A DNA stretch of 64,000 nt from Nodularia spumigena CCY9414 (GTDB taxonomy: Bacteria; Cyanobacteriota; Cyanobacteriia; Cyanobacteriales; Nostocaceae), in assembly GCF_000340565.2 (NCBI RefSeq), contig NZ_CP007203.1, forward strand, positions 2,206,147-2,270,146, in the 5' to 3' direction. A program made the position numbers and the translations under genes. A model generated the notes under the pieces. It did not search any database. It saw nothing but the letters and a program-made list of their open reading frames with translations, and was not told the origin of the DNA. Of the stretch, positions 31,608-40,500 are shown one piece after another (positions within the stretch are counted from its first letter, which is position 1; each line of letters opens with the position of its first letter).

Positions 31608-32007
31608 GCAGATTTAATTATATACATACTTATAGATGTGTGTATATGTGTGATAGATTAAATGCAGCAAAAACAAAAGACGACCGCCTCAGTCTCGCAA
31701 ACTTAGCGATCGCCTGTTTTAGTCCAAACACCAGAGAATTAGTACGGGTGAATGTCTGAGTGTTATGTCAAATCACCGGTTTCTCGGATACTACTCGAAA
31801 AATCATGGTCAGATATCTAAAAAACTCTACACGAAATACCAAAATCAAACCCCTAATAATCTTGGGGAGATGAAGCGGGGAAGTTTGATAATTAAATCAG
31901 GATTTTAGAGCTTAATTAATGCTGATTTCGTCCTAAAAATGCTCCTAAAAATTGATTAAAAAGCCATTGGGAGAAAACGGTTGAATTACTAAGTAAACTG
32001 CCGAAAT
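31608..32007. other. intergenic region with RHH operator and weak hairpins
   Basis: 400 bases between the RHH gene and the methyltransferase. Contains the right half of the ACACATATA inverted pair, a GCGATCGC site, and AATCAGGATTTT/GCTGATTT partial pairing near 31900. No gene or repeat seen beyond that. Confidence 0.4.
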
Positions 32008-33366
32008 ATGCTATTCGCGACACCAGAAAAATTCTTAGAGAAAAAGGTGAAAACCTCACCAAGGGAATCAGTTGGATGTCTCTATCCGTACTTGGAAACC
32101 AAAAAGCTACAAGATGGCTCAACTGCTTTCTACCCCCGCGTCATTGGTGAACGTGACCCGAATAACCCAAAACACTGGCGATGGGGATACAACTGGAAAG
32201 AGAAAGTTAACGGGGTCTGGAAGGGACGCAGTATTGGCTCTATCTCCTGTGGCGCAGTCCCCATGATCCGGGCAATGCAACTTCAGGGGGCGACCAGAGA
32301 AGAAATCATCGTCTTCATTAAAAGAGCCAAAACCAAAAGTCCAAGTAAACCAAAGCTTCCAGGCAATGCACCAATCGCTGTTGTACTATTCTCCGGGGGC
32401 GGTGGCGTAGAAGCTGGGATGTTGCAAGCGGGTATTCGTCCGGCGATCGCGGTGGAATATGACCCGACTAAACCAAAACTCAGTCGTGCGATCTCTCAAA
32501 CCCACCACTGCAACTTCTCTGAGTACCGCTGCAAAGTCATCCAGCAAACAGTACAAGAAGTAGCAGCATCAGGATTTCAGGGCTTTCCCCAACCCGACTA
32601 TCTTCACGCTTCCCCGGTGTGCGCCAACTTCAGCCAAGCCCACACAGCCAAAGCGGGGGCGGCACTAGAAACTCCAGATGATCTATCGGCAGCGCAAGCA
32701 GTAGCTGCTGCTATCCTAAACCTACAACCACGGATTTTTACTTTAGAAAATGTTCCACGCTATCTCAATAGTCAAAGTTTCGCCATTATCCTCCATGTCC
32801 TGGAATCCCTTGCTTATAGGGTCAATTACAGCGTCGTCAACATGGCTGATTACAAACTACCCCAGGCGCGGAGGCGTTTAGTCTTGGTGGCCAGCCAGGA
32901 TATAACTATTACGCTACCACCCACATCTAAACAAATCGGTTGGTATAGCGCGATCGCTCACCTCATCCCTACGATGCCCGATTCCCAACTACTGTCTAGA
33001 CAACAGCAAGCTTTGAGCCAATTTCTCGCAACCAACGAACCCGCACCACTTCTTATAGAACGGGTTGGAGGACGCAAATTAGCTAAATACAAACCAGGAC
33101 ATCTACCAGCAAACACCATACTGCGATTGCATTTCACCGACCACAAGGGCTGCAACCGCAACAAATTCGCTGATATTTGGCTACCCAATGGCACTGTAAA
33201 GTCCTTATCTATCCAAGCAGCAGCCATTTTACAAGGTTTTCCATCTTGGTACGAGTTCCCACCCCAAGCTGCCACTGCTGGGTCAATCATCGGCTATTCT
33301 GTTCCTCCCAGTTTTGCAACACAGTTATTTATCCACATACAACAACTGGAGCAATCACATGACTAA
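32008..33366 (+). CDS. DNA cytosine-C5 methyltransferase with extra N-terminal domain
   Basis: 452 residues. The N-terminal 110 hold a domain with the motif KHWRWGYNWKEK, also found in the protein at 60493. Methyltransferase motifs follow: I VVLFSGGGGVEAGM (SAM), IV SPVCANFS, with Val where most have Pro but Cys retained, VI TLENVPRY, VIII QARRRLVLVA. The target-recognition segment lies between about 300 and 400, and motif X is at the end (IIGYSVPPSFA). It methylates C5 of cytosine at an unknown site. No cognate endonuclease of classical type is adjacent; the gene at 33533 has only an R-like domain. Confidence 0.85.
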   Translation: MLFATPEKFLEKKVKTSPRESVGCLYPYLETKKLQDGSTAFYPRVIGERDPNNPKHWRWGYNWKEKVNGVWKGRSIGSISCGAVPMIRAMQLQGATREEIIVFIKRAKTKSPSKPKLPGNAPIAVVLFSGGGGVEAGMLQAGIRPAIAVEYDPTKPKLSRAISQTHHCNFSEYRCKVIQQTVQEVAASGFQGFPQPDYLHASPVCANFSQAHTAKAGAALETPDDLSAAQAVAAAILNLQPRIFTLENVPRYLNSQSFAIILHVLESLAYRVNYSVVNMADYKLPQARRRLVLVASQDITITLPPTSKQIGWYSAIAHLIPTMPDSQLLSRQQQALSQFLATNEPAPLLIERVGGRKLAKYKPGHLPANTILRLHFTDHKGCNRNKFADIWLPNGTVKSLSIQAAAILQGFPSWYEFPPQAATAGSIIGYSVPPSFATQLFIHIQQLEQSHD

Positions 33367-33438
33367 CCTCTTGAACCTCGCATGACTAGAAGTCACGAAT
33401 GTGCGGCTTGCAAAAATAAAAGGTGAACCAGTAGACAT

Positions 33439-33480
33439 CTGGTCAATTCTGATAAATGGCTATTTTTCAATAATTGATCG
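33439..33480. repeat. 42-bp dispersed repeat, copy 2
   Basis: Direct copy of 29929-29970 (36 of 42 identical), here 52 bases before the start of the type I R-like gene. May carry a promoter or a protein site. Confidence 0.6.
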
Positions 33481-33532
33481 TTTCTTACTCAATTGAATTA
33501 TCGTGATATTAAACTAGTAGATAATTTCAACC

Positions 33533-34162
33533 ATGACCACAAGCATAGCCATAGCAGAAAAAATTACTACCCTTCGCCAAGTCGAGGAAAAACTGGGGTT
33601 AACGCTAAGTGAGAATAGTCAATTTTTTACCGAATGGATGGCTGATTTGCCTGCATTAAGTGAAGCAGAGCAAACAAGATTGGCACAAGTTCGACAAAAT
33701 TATCTCTATCAAATATCTTATGGCAGTCTTTTAGAAGAAACTATCAAAATGGTCGTTCTTTCACCATTACTGGAACTTGCAGGTTTTTATCAAGCACCTT
33801 ACAGATTTCAAACCGAGGTATCCGTTGAAATTGAAGCACAGGGAGATAATGAAGAGATTTTACGAGGAAGAATTGATGTTTTAGTTTTGCAAGCTAGATT
33901 GTGGATTGTTCTCATTGAGTCAAAAAAGACCACCTTTGATGTAGAGTTAGCAATTCCCCAAACATTAGCTTACATGGCTGTTCATCCCAAACCAATGCAA
34001 CCTTTGTACGGCATGATCACCAACGGTAGCAGCTTTTTGTTTGTCAAAACTTTGGGTAAACAGTATGGTACTTCCGATCTATTTGCCACGCGATCGCAAC
34101 ATCTCAACAATTTATCTGGAGTTTTAAAAATCCTTAAGCATCTCGGTAGTATAATTACTTAA
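33533..34162 (+). CDS. type I restriction R-subunit-like N-terminal nuclease domain
   Basis: 209 residues. The nuclease core is visible as GRIDVLVLQARLWIVLIESK (Asp, then Glu-x-Lys of PD-(D/E)XK), with upstream helix (LLEETIKMVVLSPLLELAGF) and downstream QTLAYMAVHP. The helicase and specificity parts of HsdR are absent, so it is a stand-alone module of a kind common in cyanobacteria. Lies after the methyltransferase in the same direction, but a modification-restriction pair is not established. Confidence 0.65.
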   Translation: MTTSIAIAEKITTLRQVEEKLGLTLSENSQFFTEWMADLPALSEAEQTRLAQVRQNYLYQISYGSLLEETIKMVVLSPLLELAGFYQAPYRFQTEVSVEIEAQGDNEEILRGRIDVLVLQARLWIVLIESKKTTFDVELAIPQTLAYMAVHPKPMQPLYGMITNGSSFLFVKTLGKQYGTSDLFATRSQHLNNLSGVLKILKHLGSIIT

Positions 34163-34254
34163 CTATAAGTTATGAACGTATTTTTACGCAAACGCAGAAA
34201 CATCAAACGCATTTTTATACACATACTTACTACGCTCCTGTATTGAAATAATTT

Positions 34255-34938
34255 TTACATTGAGACAGTTAAGGGCATACCGTTATCTGTAGGTTTCAAG
34301 TTGAGAATATATGGCACAGCTTTCAATACCCAATCGGAGACTGGTGTATAATTAACAGCTTCTTCTCCAAAGCTAATAGAGAGCATATCAGTATGAATAA
34401 TACCTGGGTTGAGAGGAACAGCTGCCATGCCAGCAGGAAGTTCTTGTGCCAAAGAACGAGTTAATCCTTCAATTGCCCACTTGGAAGCGCAGTAAGGTGC
34501 CACTTCGGGAGAAGTAGAACGTCCCCAACCAGAACTGAAGTTGACAATAATACCACGCTTGTTTTTTACCATTGCTGGAACAAAATGGTGGATTATATTA
34601 AATACTCCTTTAATATTGATATCAATCAACTCGGAGAATTCATCAGCAGGTACTTGCCACAAAGGTGCTGGGTAATTCGTAATTGCCGCATTGTTGATGA
34701 CTATATCTGGTGATTCATATTTACTCAGTACGTCTTTTGCCCATTTTTCTACTTGCGGTTCCTTTTTTACGTCTACAACTGTAAAATCATTTGGTGCAGT
34801 AAACTTCTGACTTAGTTTCTCGATAGCTGCTGATGAACGAGCGCAACCAATAAAAGTATGCCCCTCTTGAATAAACCTCTCGGTCATAGCATAACCTAGA
34901 CCTTTGCTTATGCCTGTAATTAAGATGAGTTTGGTCAT
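34255..34938 (-). CDS. short-chain dehydrogenase/reductase
   Basis: 227 residues, complete. Cofactor motif TGISKGLG near the start, NNAAIT, active-site YCASK with the Ser upstream in VNFSSGWGRS. Uses NAD(P) to oxidise or reduce an unknown small alcohol or carbonyl. Length is normal for the family. Upstream lies an IS200/IS605-type hairpin at 34973-35007. Confidence 0.88.
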   Translation of the reverse strand: MTKLILITGISKGLGYAMTERFIQEGHTFIGCARSSAAIEKLSQKFTAPNDFTVVDVKKEPQVEKWAKDVLSKYESPDIVINNAAITNYPAPLWQVPADEFSELIDINIKGVFNIIHHFVPAMVKNKRGIIVNFSSGWGRSTSPEVAPYCASKWAIEGLTRSLAQELPAGMAAVPLNPGIIHTDMLSISFGEEAVNYTPVSDWVLKAVPYILNLKPTDNGMPLTVSM

Positions 34939-34972
34939 AGTTCTCTGTAATTCATCTATACCTCCAGGAGAC

Positions 34973-35007
34973 CCCCACTGTATTCGGTACTCCGAATCAG
35001 TGGCGGG
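34973..35007. repeat. IS200/IS605-type terminal hairpin, solo
   Basis: CCCCACTG pairs with CAGTGGCGGG and ATTCGG with CCGAAT around a TACT loop. Nearly the same sequence, inverted, occurs at 39971-40000 next to the TnpB remnant. It appears to be an isolated end of such an element, 35 bases upstream of the dehydrogenase start. Confidence 0.6.
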
Positions 35008-35107
35008 TTGTTGACTATTGTTTGTTAAAGGAAATTTACTTTATACTAATTTTATATGAACTTCCACAGAATTATCAAATAACTTAACTCACACTTGTCC
35101 AAGCTGA

Positions 35108-35227
35108 TTCAGACTCGTCAATATTTTAGATGAGTTCACCCTGACAGCTTTGGGGCATCTTGATGAGGCGATGTCTGCGGCTAAAATTCTTCTGGATACA
35201 GCAGAAGCAGCCCTTGCCAACATATAG
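35108..35227 (+). pseudogene. short remnant frame, possible gene tail
   Basis: After TGA 35105 a frame without start runs to TAG 35225-35227 and reads LDEFTLTALGHLDEAMSAAK then ILLDTAEAALANI. Composition is protein-like and helical. Probably the end of a lost gene. Confidence 0.25.
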
Positions 35228-35311
35228 CGTGAAGGCTTATCGCTCAAAACTAAAAGCATCATAGTCGTAAACGTAAATTAATAAAATTATTTAAATAACT
35301 AAATTAGTAGT

Positions 35312-38300
35312 ATGACAAATTTTGAACCTAGTACCACAAAACTACAAAAACAACTCGTGCAAAAATACTTCGAGTTATCCCCTTCTGCCCAAAAAATTAT
35401 CCAGTTATTTTCAGTAATTTATGCGCCAATAGATAAAAAATCATTCATAAGCTGTCTTAGTCAAGCTGACATCTTAGATGAAAAAAACAAACCTTTTGAG
35501 ATAAAAACCCTGAGTTACCAACTCGATAAATTGTTAAAAGCAGGTTTGTTAGTACAGGAATGCAAGACAGGTCCTGAATGCCATCCGCTACTCACAGAAA
35601 TTGCGACTCGTCATGCTTTACAAACTGGACAGTTAGAAACATTAGTCATAGCAGTGGAGTTAAAGCTACCCATACGCACTCACTGGCAAAATGATTGTAG
35701 AATTTTCTACAGTCTCCGCGAATGTATCAGAGAAATCCGCATTGGTATTTATCGTCAAGACCCTAGTTTTATTAACAAGCAAATTGAAGATTATCAGAAA
35801 TACGGTGATAGTGAAGAAAAAATCTCCATAGAAAATATCTTCGAGCAGATATGCAATAATCCCTTTGATGCAGATTGGTTTAACACCTTACCACAAGAAT
35901 TATATGAACTCGGTATATCTAGTATCCTCCTCAATTCAGCCTTAAAATTGTCTACATCCGAAGAAGTGTTTACACTGCTAGAAGAAGAATGCTCTACACG
36001 GGGGAAACATAGCTCAGATTATCTGCAACTGATTTTCACAGAACAATTACTGCTACGGGGCTGTATCCAAGAAGCACAACAAAGTTTAGAGCGTATATCT
36101 GATAAATATCGAGATCATACCCTTGTCTTTTGGGGCTGGCTGAGTTTTCTGCGGGGTGAGAACGACCAAGCTATCAAATATTATACAGATGCTCTCAAAG
36201 CTTTGAAAAAAGCCAAGGGGAAACGCCAAATATATTTCAATACAATCGGCGGCTTATTTTTTATCCTAGCACTGTTAAAAGATGGCTCAATGCAACGCCT
36301 CAAAGAAGCAGAAGAGTATGCCAGTCTCATTTCTCGTCAATCAGATCATTGGCTCAAATTTAGTTATGCCAGACTAAAAATTATCCTCCAAGTTCAGCAA
36401 GGTGATATTAACCAAAAACAATTTATAGTCAGCGCCTACATTTCTGCGGTAGAAGAAGAAAATAGCTTACAAACATTGTTTTGTTCTCTGTGCCTTTACT
36501 GGATGGATGCTGAGAGTGCCAAAAAACGCTTACCTGATTTACTAGAACCATTCTATAGGCGATCGCTTGCATCCGGTCATCACTGGCTGGCAATGGAAAG
36601 CGCAGAACTCTTATCTCGACTCAAACCCAGTAGTAACTATAGTCAACAAGCCGCAACACTGCGCGAAGATAGCAGCATCCAAACCATCGTAGACCTGATA
36701 CAACCCCAGGAAGCTTGGGAAATGTGCCTCAATGCCCTAGCAAATCTCCAGAAAGTACCACAAACACCTGGAAAAGCTGAGTCAGAACTACGTTTAGCAT
36801 GGTTCATTACCTTCTATCCTAGCAAATGTATCTTGCAACCACGAGAACAAAAAGTTAATGCCAAAGGAGAATGGAGTAAAGGTCGCCCCATAGCTATCAA
36901 ACGTTTAAGTAATAGCTTGAGTGAGTTCAATTATATTACATCCCAGGATATGCGGGTATGTAGTTGTATAGAGGCATATAATGATGGTTCTTATTACGGC
37001 AAAGTCGAGTATACCTTCAGTGAAAAAGCCATCTCTGCCTTAATTGGACACCCGTTAGTTTTTTGGGAAGATGCGCCCAATATTCGTGTAGAAATTGTTA
37101 AGGGAGAACCAGAACTACTAGTCAAAAAAGGCAAACAAGGTCGTCTCACCTTGGAATTTTCGCCCAAGTTAACAGAATCACAAAATGTTCTCAATATTAA
37201 AGAAACACCAACCCGGATCAAAGTGATTGAAATTACCGCCGAACACCGACGCATTGGTGAAATTATTGGCAAAGATAATAAATTAAACGTACCCGCCATT
37301 GCCGAGAAGCAAGTCTTGGCAGCCATCAATGCCGTTTCTGGTATCGTCACCGTGCATTCTGATATTGGTGGTGGGTTAGAAGGAGCAGAAGAAGTACCCG
37401 CCCAAACTTTACCCCATATTCACCTGTTACCCGCTAATACCGGATTGAAAGTCACCCTGTTGTCGCGCCCCTTTGCCCAGGGTGGCCCCTACTACCGTCC
37501 TGGTGCAGGAGGTGAAACTGTAATTGCCGAGATTGACGGCAAACGTCTCCAAACCAGACGTAATTTGCCAGAAGAAAAGCAACTTGCCCAGGCCGCTATA
37601 GCCGCTTGCCCCACATTAACTCGAATTGAAGAACAAGATGGTGAATGGGTAATAGAAGACCCAGAAGAATGTTTAGAACTGCTGCTAGAACTGCAAACAC
37701 TGGGAAACAGCGTCGTCATGGCCTGGCCAGAAGGAGAAAAACTGCGTGTTCGCCACCATGCAGACTTGAAAGACTTTAATTTATCAATTCAACGACAACA
37801 AGACTGGTTTGCAGCCACTGGGGAGTTGAAATTAAGTAACGATTTGGTGCTGGATATGCAGCAACTACTAGAACTTTTAGAGAAAAACCCCAGTCGTTTT
37901 ATCCCCCTTGGGGATGGTGAATTTCTGGCTTTAACTCAAACTTTTCGGAAACGCCTCGATGAATTACGAATGTTTTCGGAAAAACACAACAAAGGTATCC
38001 GTTTCCACCCATTGGCAACATTAGGGTTAGAGGATTTTGTCGATGAGGTGGGCAAGGTAAAAACCGATAAACACTGGAAGACACATATCCAACGGCTCAA
38101 AGAGGTGCAGAACCTCCAACCAGAACTGCCTTCTACGTTTCAAGCCGAACTACGCGACTATCAAATGGATGGCTTCTGTTGGTTGGCGCGTCTGGCACAT
38201 TGGGGTGTGGGCGCTTGTTTGGCAGACCAAATGGGACTGGGTAAAACCGTGCAAGCATTGGCTGTCATCCTCAACCACGCCCATGAGGGACAAACCCTAA

Positions 38301-39526
38301 TTATTGCCCCAACTTCCGTGTGCATGAATTGGGTGAGTGAAGCGCAGAGGTTCGCCCCTACCCTGAATATTGTGCAGTTTGCTGGTGCTAATCGCCAAAA
38401 ATTACTGGATGAACTGCAACCGTTAGATATGTTGGTATGTAGCTATGGTTTATTGCAGCAGGAAGAAGTAGCTCAAATGCTTTCTGAGGTGCAGTGGCAA
38501 ACGATTGTGCTGGATGAAGCCCAGGCGATTAAAAATATGACTACTAAACGTTCTCAGGCAGCCATGAATTTGAAATCTGGCTTTAAACTGATTACAACTG
38601 GGACTCCCATTGAAAACCACCTCGGTGAGTTGTGGAATTTGTTCCGTTTTATTAACCCTGGGTTATTGGGTTCTTTTGAAAGTTTCAATCAACGCTTTGC
38701 TATCCCCATTGAGAAATTTCAGGATAAACAAGCACGTAATAAACTTAAAAAACTGATTCAACCATTTCTGTTGCGGCGGACAAAAAATCAGGTGTTAGAA
38801 GAGTTGCCTGACCGGACTGAGATTTTACTTCATGTGGAATTGAGTCGGGAGGAAATGGCATTCTATGAAGCCTTGCGCCGTCAGGCAATATCTAAACTCA
38901 CTGAAAGCGATGCCGAGGCAGGAAAGAAACATCTGCAAGTTTTGGCGGAAATTATGAAACTACGTCGCGCTTGCTGTAATCCTAGTTTGGTGATGCCTGA
39001 CACTGAATTACCTAGTTCCAAGTTACAACTTTTTGGTGAGGTGCTGGGTGAACTTCTGGAAAATCGCCATAAGGCGTTGGTGTTTAGTCAGTTTGTTGAT
39101 CATTTGCACATTATTAGAGATTATCTGGAACAGCAAGGTATTAATTATCAATATTTAGATGGTAGTACGCCAGTGGCAGAGCGGAAAAAACGGGTGGATG
39201 CTTTCCAAGCAGGAACAGGAGATGTATTTTTAATTAGTCTCAAGGCGGGTGGTACTGGGTTGAATCTGACCGCCGCCGATTATGTCATCCATACTGACCC
39301 TTGGTGGAATCCAGCAGTAGAAGACCAAGCTTCCGACCGCGCCCACCGTATTGGGCAGCAACGCCCGGTAACTATCTATCGCTTAGTGGCAAAGGATACT
39401 ATTGAAGACAAGATTGTAGCATTGCATCACCACAAGCGCGATTTAGCTGATACCTTGCTGGAGGGTACTGATATGAGTGGCAAGATTTCCACAGAGGCGT
39501 TGCTGCAATTGATTCACGACAGTTGA
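35312..39526 (+). CDS. SNF2-family ATPase with long N-terminal helical region
   Basis: 1404 residues. The N-terminal 120 contain a winged-helix-like stretch; about 220-420 is rich in TPR-type helices (FWGWLSFLRGENDQAIKYYT). The SNF2 ATPase is at the end: Walker A DQMGLGKTVQAL (about 975), DEAQ box LDEAQAIKN (about 1065), and the C-lobe LISLKAGGTGLNLTAADYVI and DRAHRIGQQRPV (about 1310-1350). SNF2 ATPases translocate on double-stranded DNA and remodel protein-DNA complexes. Alone in the window, without methylase or nuclease partners. N-terminal repeats suggest partner or damage sensing. Confidence 0.8.
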   Translation: MTNFEPSTTKLQKQLVQKYFELSPSAQKIIQLFSVIYAPIDKKSFISCLSQADILDEKNKPFEIKTLSYQLDKLLKAGLLVQECKTGPECHPLLTEIATRHALQTGQLETLVIAVELKLPIRTHWQNDCRIFYSLRECIREIRIGIYRQDPSFINKQIEDYQKYGDSEEKISIENIFEQICNNPFDADWFNTLPQELYELGISSILLNSALKLSTSEEVFTLLEEECSTRGKHSSDYLQLIFTEQLLLRGCIQEAQQSLERISDKYRDHTLVFWGWLSFLRGENDQAIKYYTDALKALKKAKGKRQIYFNTIGGLFFILALLKDGSMQRLKEAEEYASLISRQSDHWLKFSYARLKIILQVQQGDINQKQFIVSAYISAVEEENSLQTLFCSLCLYWMDAESAKKRLPDLLEPFYRRSLASGHHWLAMESAELLSRLKPSSNYSQQAATLREDSSIQTIVDLIQPQEAWEMCLNALANLQKVPQTPGKAESELRLAWFITFYPSKCILQPREQKVNAKGEWSKGRPIAIKRLSNSLSEFNYITSQDMRVCSCIEAYNDGSYYGKVEYTFSEKAISALIGHPLVFWEDAPNIRVEIVKGEPELLVKKGKQGRLTLEFSPKLTESQNVLNIKETPTRIKVIEITAEHRRIGEIIGKDNKLNVPAIAEKQVLAAINAVSGIVTVHSDIGGGLEGAEEVPAQTLPHIHLLPANTGLKVTLLSRPFAQGGPYYRPGAGGETVIAEIDGKRLQTRRNLPEEKQLAQAAIAACPTLTRIEEQDGEWVIEDPEECLELLLELQTLGNSVVMAWPEGEKLRVRHHADLKDFNLSIQRQQDWFAATGELKLSNDLVLDMQQLLELLEKNPSRFIPLGDGEFLALTQTFRKRLDELRMFSEKHNKGIRFHPLATLGLEDFVDEVGKVKTDKHWKTHIQRLKEVQNLQPELPSTFQAELRDYQMDGFCWLARLAHWGVGACLADQMGLGKTVQALAVILNHAHEGQTLIIAPTSVCMNWVSEAQRFAPTLNIVQFAGANRQKLLDELQPLDMLVCSYGLLQQEEVAQMLSEVQWQTIVLDEAQAIKNMTTKRSQAAMNLKSGFKLITTGTPIENHLGELWNLFRFINPGLLGSFESFNQRFAIPIEKFQDKQARNKLKKLIQPFLLRRTKNQVLEELPDRTEILLHVELSREEMAFYEALRRQAISKLTESDAEAGKKHLQVLAEIMKLRRACCNPSLVMPDTELPSSKLQLFGEVLGELLENRHKALVFSQFVDHLHIIRDYLEQQGINYQYLDGSTPVAERKKRVDAFQAGTGDVFLISLKAGGTGLNLTAADYVIHTDPWWNPAVEDQASDRAHRIGQQRPVTIYRLVAKDTIEDKIVALHHHKRDLADTLLEGTDMSGKISTEALLQLIHDS

Positions 39527-39556
39527 TACAAAGGCATCTAGATGTATACATATGAA

Positions 39557-40027
39557 CTACCCACACTGACTTGAAGTACCAAGAACAGTGTCGGCTTCTG
39601 TACTCACAGGGGAATGCCGCAACTTAGACTTTCGCCCAAGCCTTGGTCTGACATCCCCTCCTACAGCAGAGACGGCTGAACCTTCCGCCTTTATGATTCT
39701 GATCCCCTCGGCTCTAATATTTATCGCTGCGTTTCCATCACGGTCATGATGAGTACCACAATGAGGACAAGTCCATTGCCTCACATCCAATGGCATCTCA
39801 CTCACTTGATGGAAACAATTAGAACAGAGCTTGGAACTGGGAAACCATCTATCAATCTCAACCAACTTTCCACCTTTACGCTCTAGCTTATAGGCTAGAA
39901 AATTGGTGAATGTTCCCCAACCAACATCAGATATTGCCTTCGCCAAATTGTGATTACAAACCATACCTTTGATTCGGAGTACCAAATTCAGTGGGGGACT
40001 TACGGCGTAACATTTAAATTTAACCAT
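39557..40027 (-). pseudogene. TnpB (IS200/IS605 family), C-terminal half fused to element end
   Basis: Ends normally (WFPSSKLCSNCFHQVSEMPL zinc ribbon with paired Cys, then DRDGNAAINIRAEGI with the third catalytic Asp). The N-terminal half, with the first RuvC Asp and Glu, is missing. The first codons of the frame (about 39970-40000) are the IS200/IS605-type terminal hairpin, so a deletion joined an element end to the C-terminal half. TnpB is an RNA-guided nuclease; this one cannot cut. The element end at 34973 is related. Confidence 0.75.
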
Positions 40028-40317
40028 TCCCCGGCTTTAGAAGCTCTAAAAACCGGGAAATCTGACCCCATCAACTTTTACGAGGCACGTCTTGACCTGT
40101 TCAATCTCTCGGTCATGGCAGACTATGACCAACTTGTTTGCCTGCCAACCCTTACAGCCATAGACAAATATTGGTATCAAATTGAAACAGCCAGGAAAGT
40201 CCTCAGACAACTCGGTGGACGGGCATTGTTAGCAGATGAGGTGGGATTGGGCAAAACCATCGAAGCGGGGCTGATTATCGCCGAATACTTAGCCAGGGGA
40301 ATGGTCAAGTCCATGCT
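40028..40317 (+). pseudogene. SNF2/RapA-type helicase, N-terminal fragment
   Basis: The frame reads MADYDQLVCLPTLTAIDKYW (ATG 40115), then RALLADEVGLGKTIEAGLII, a Walker A of the RapA/SNF2 kind, and AEYLARGMVKS, where it enters foreign DNA. All later helicase motifs are missing. It is not a piece of the 35312 gene, whose Walker A reads DQMGLGKT. Evidence of an insertion plus deletion. Confidence 0.65.
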
Positions 40318-40452
40318 ACAAGCACGAAGTATGAAGCAACTAGGGACGAAGACGCGTCAAAAATCTGTAGAAGTTTCTGCTAGCAACGAACTAAGGGATG
40401 TAGAAACCCATAGTTCAGGCGGAGCCAACTATGGGTAGTTCATCATGACATT
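40318..40452 (+). mobile_element. IS200/IS605-type right-end remnant
   Basis: Following the helicase fragment the sequence turns into the tail typical of cyanobacterial TnpB elements, with the hairpin ACCCATAGTT...AACTATGGGT (about 40410-40437) and then TAGTTCATCATGACA. It supplies the false C-terminus of the helicase frame (to the TAG at 40436). Same strand sense as the helicase fragment. Element type inferred from the hairpin end. Confidence 0.5.
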
Positions 40453-40500
40453 CAAGCTGAAAATCCCATTTTTTACTGGTTAATAAATTTTCCCTCCCAC

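Noticed and set aside
33388-33428. Tiny Cys-containing frame after the methyltransferase
   Set aside because: Only 13 codons; no support beyond an ATG.
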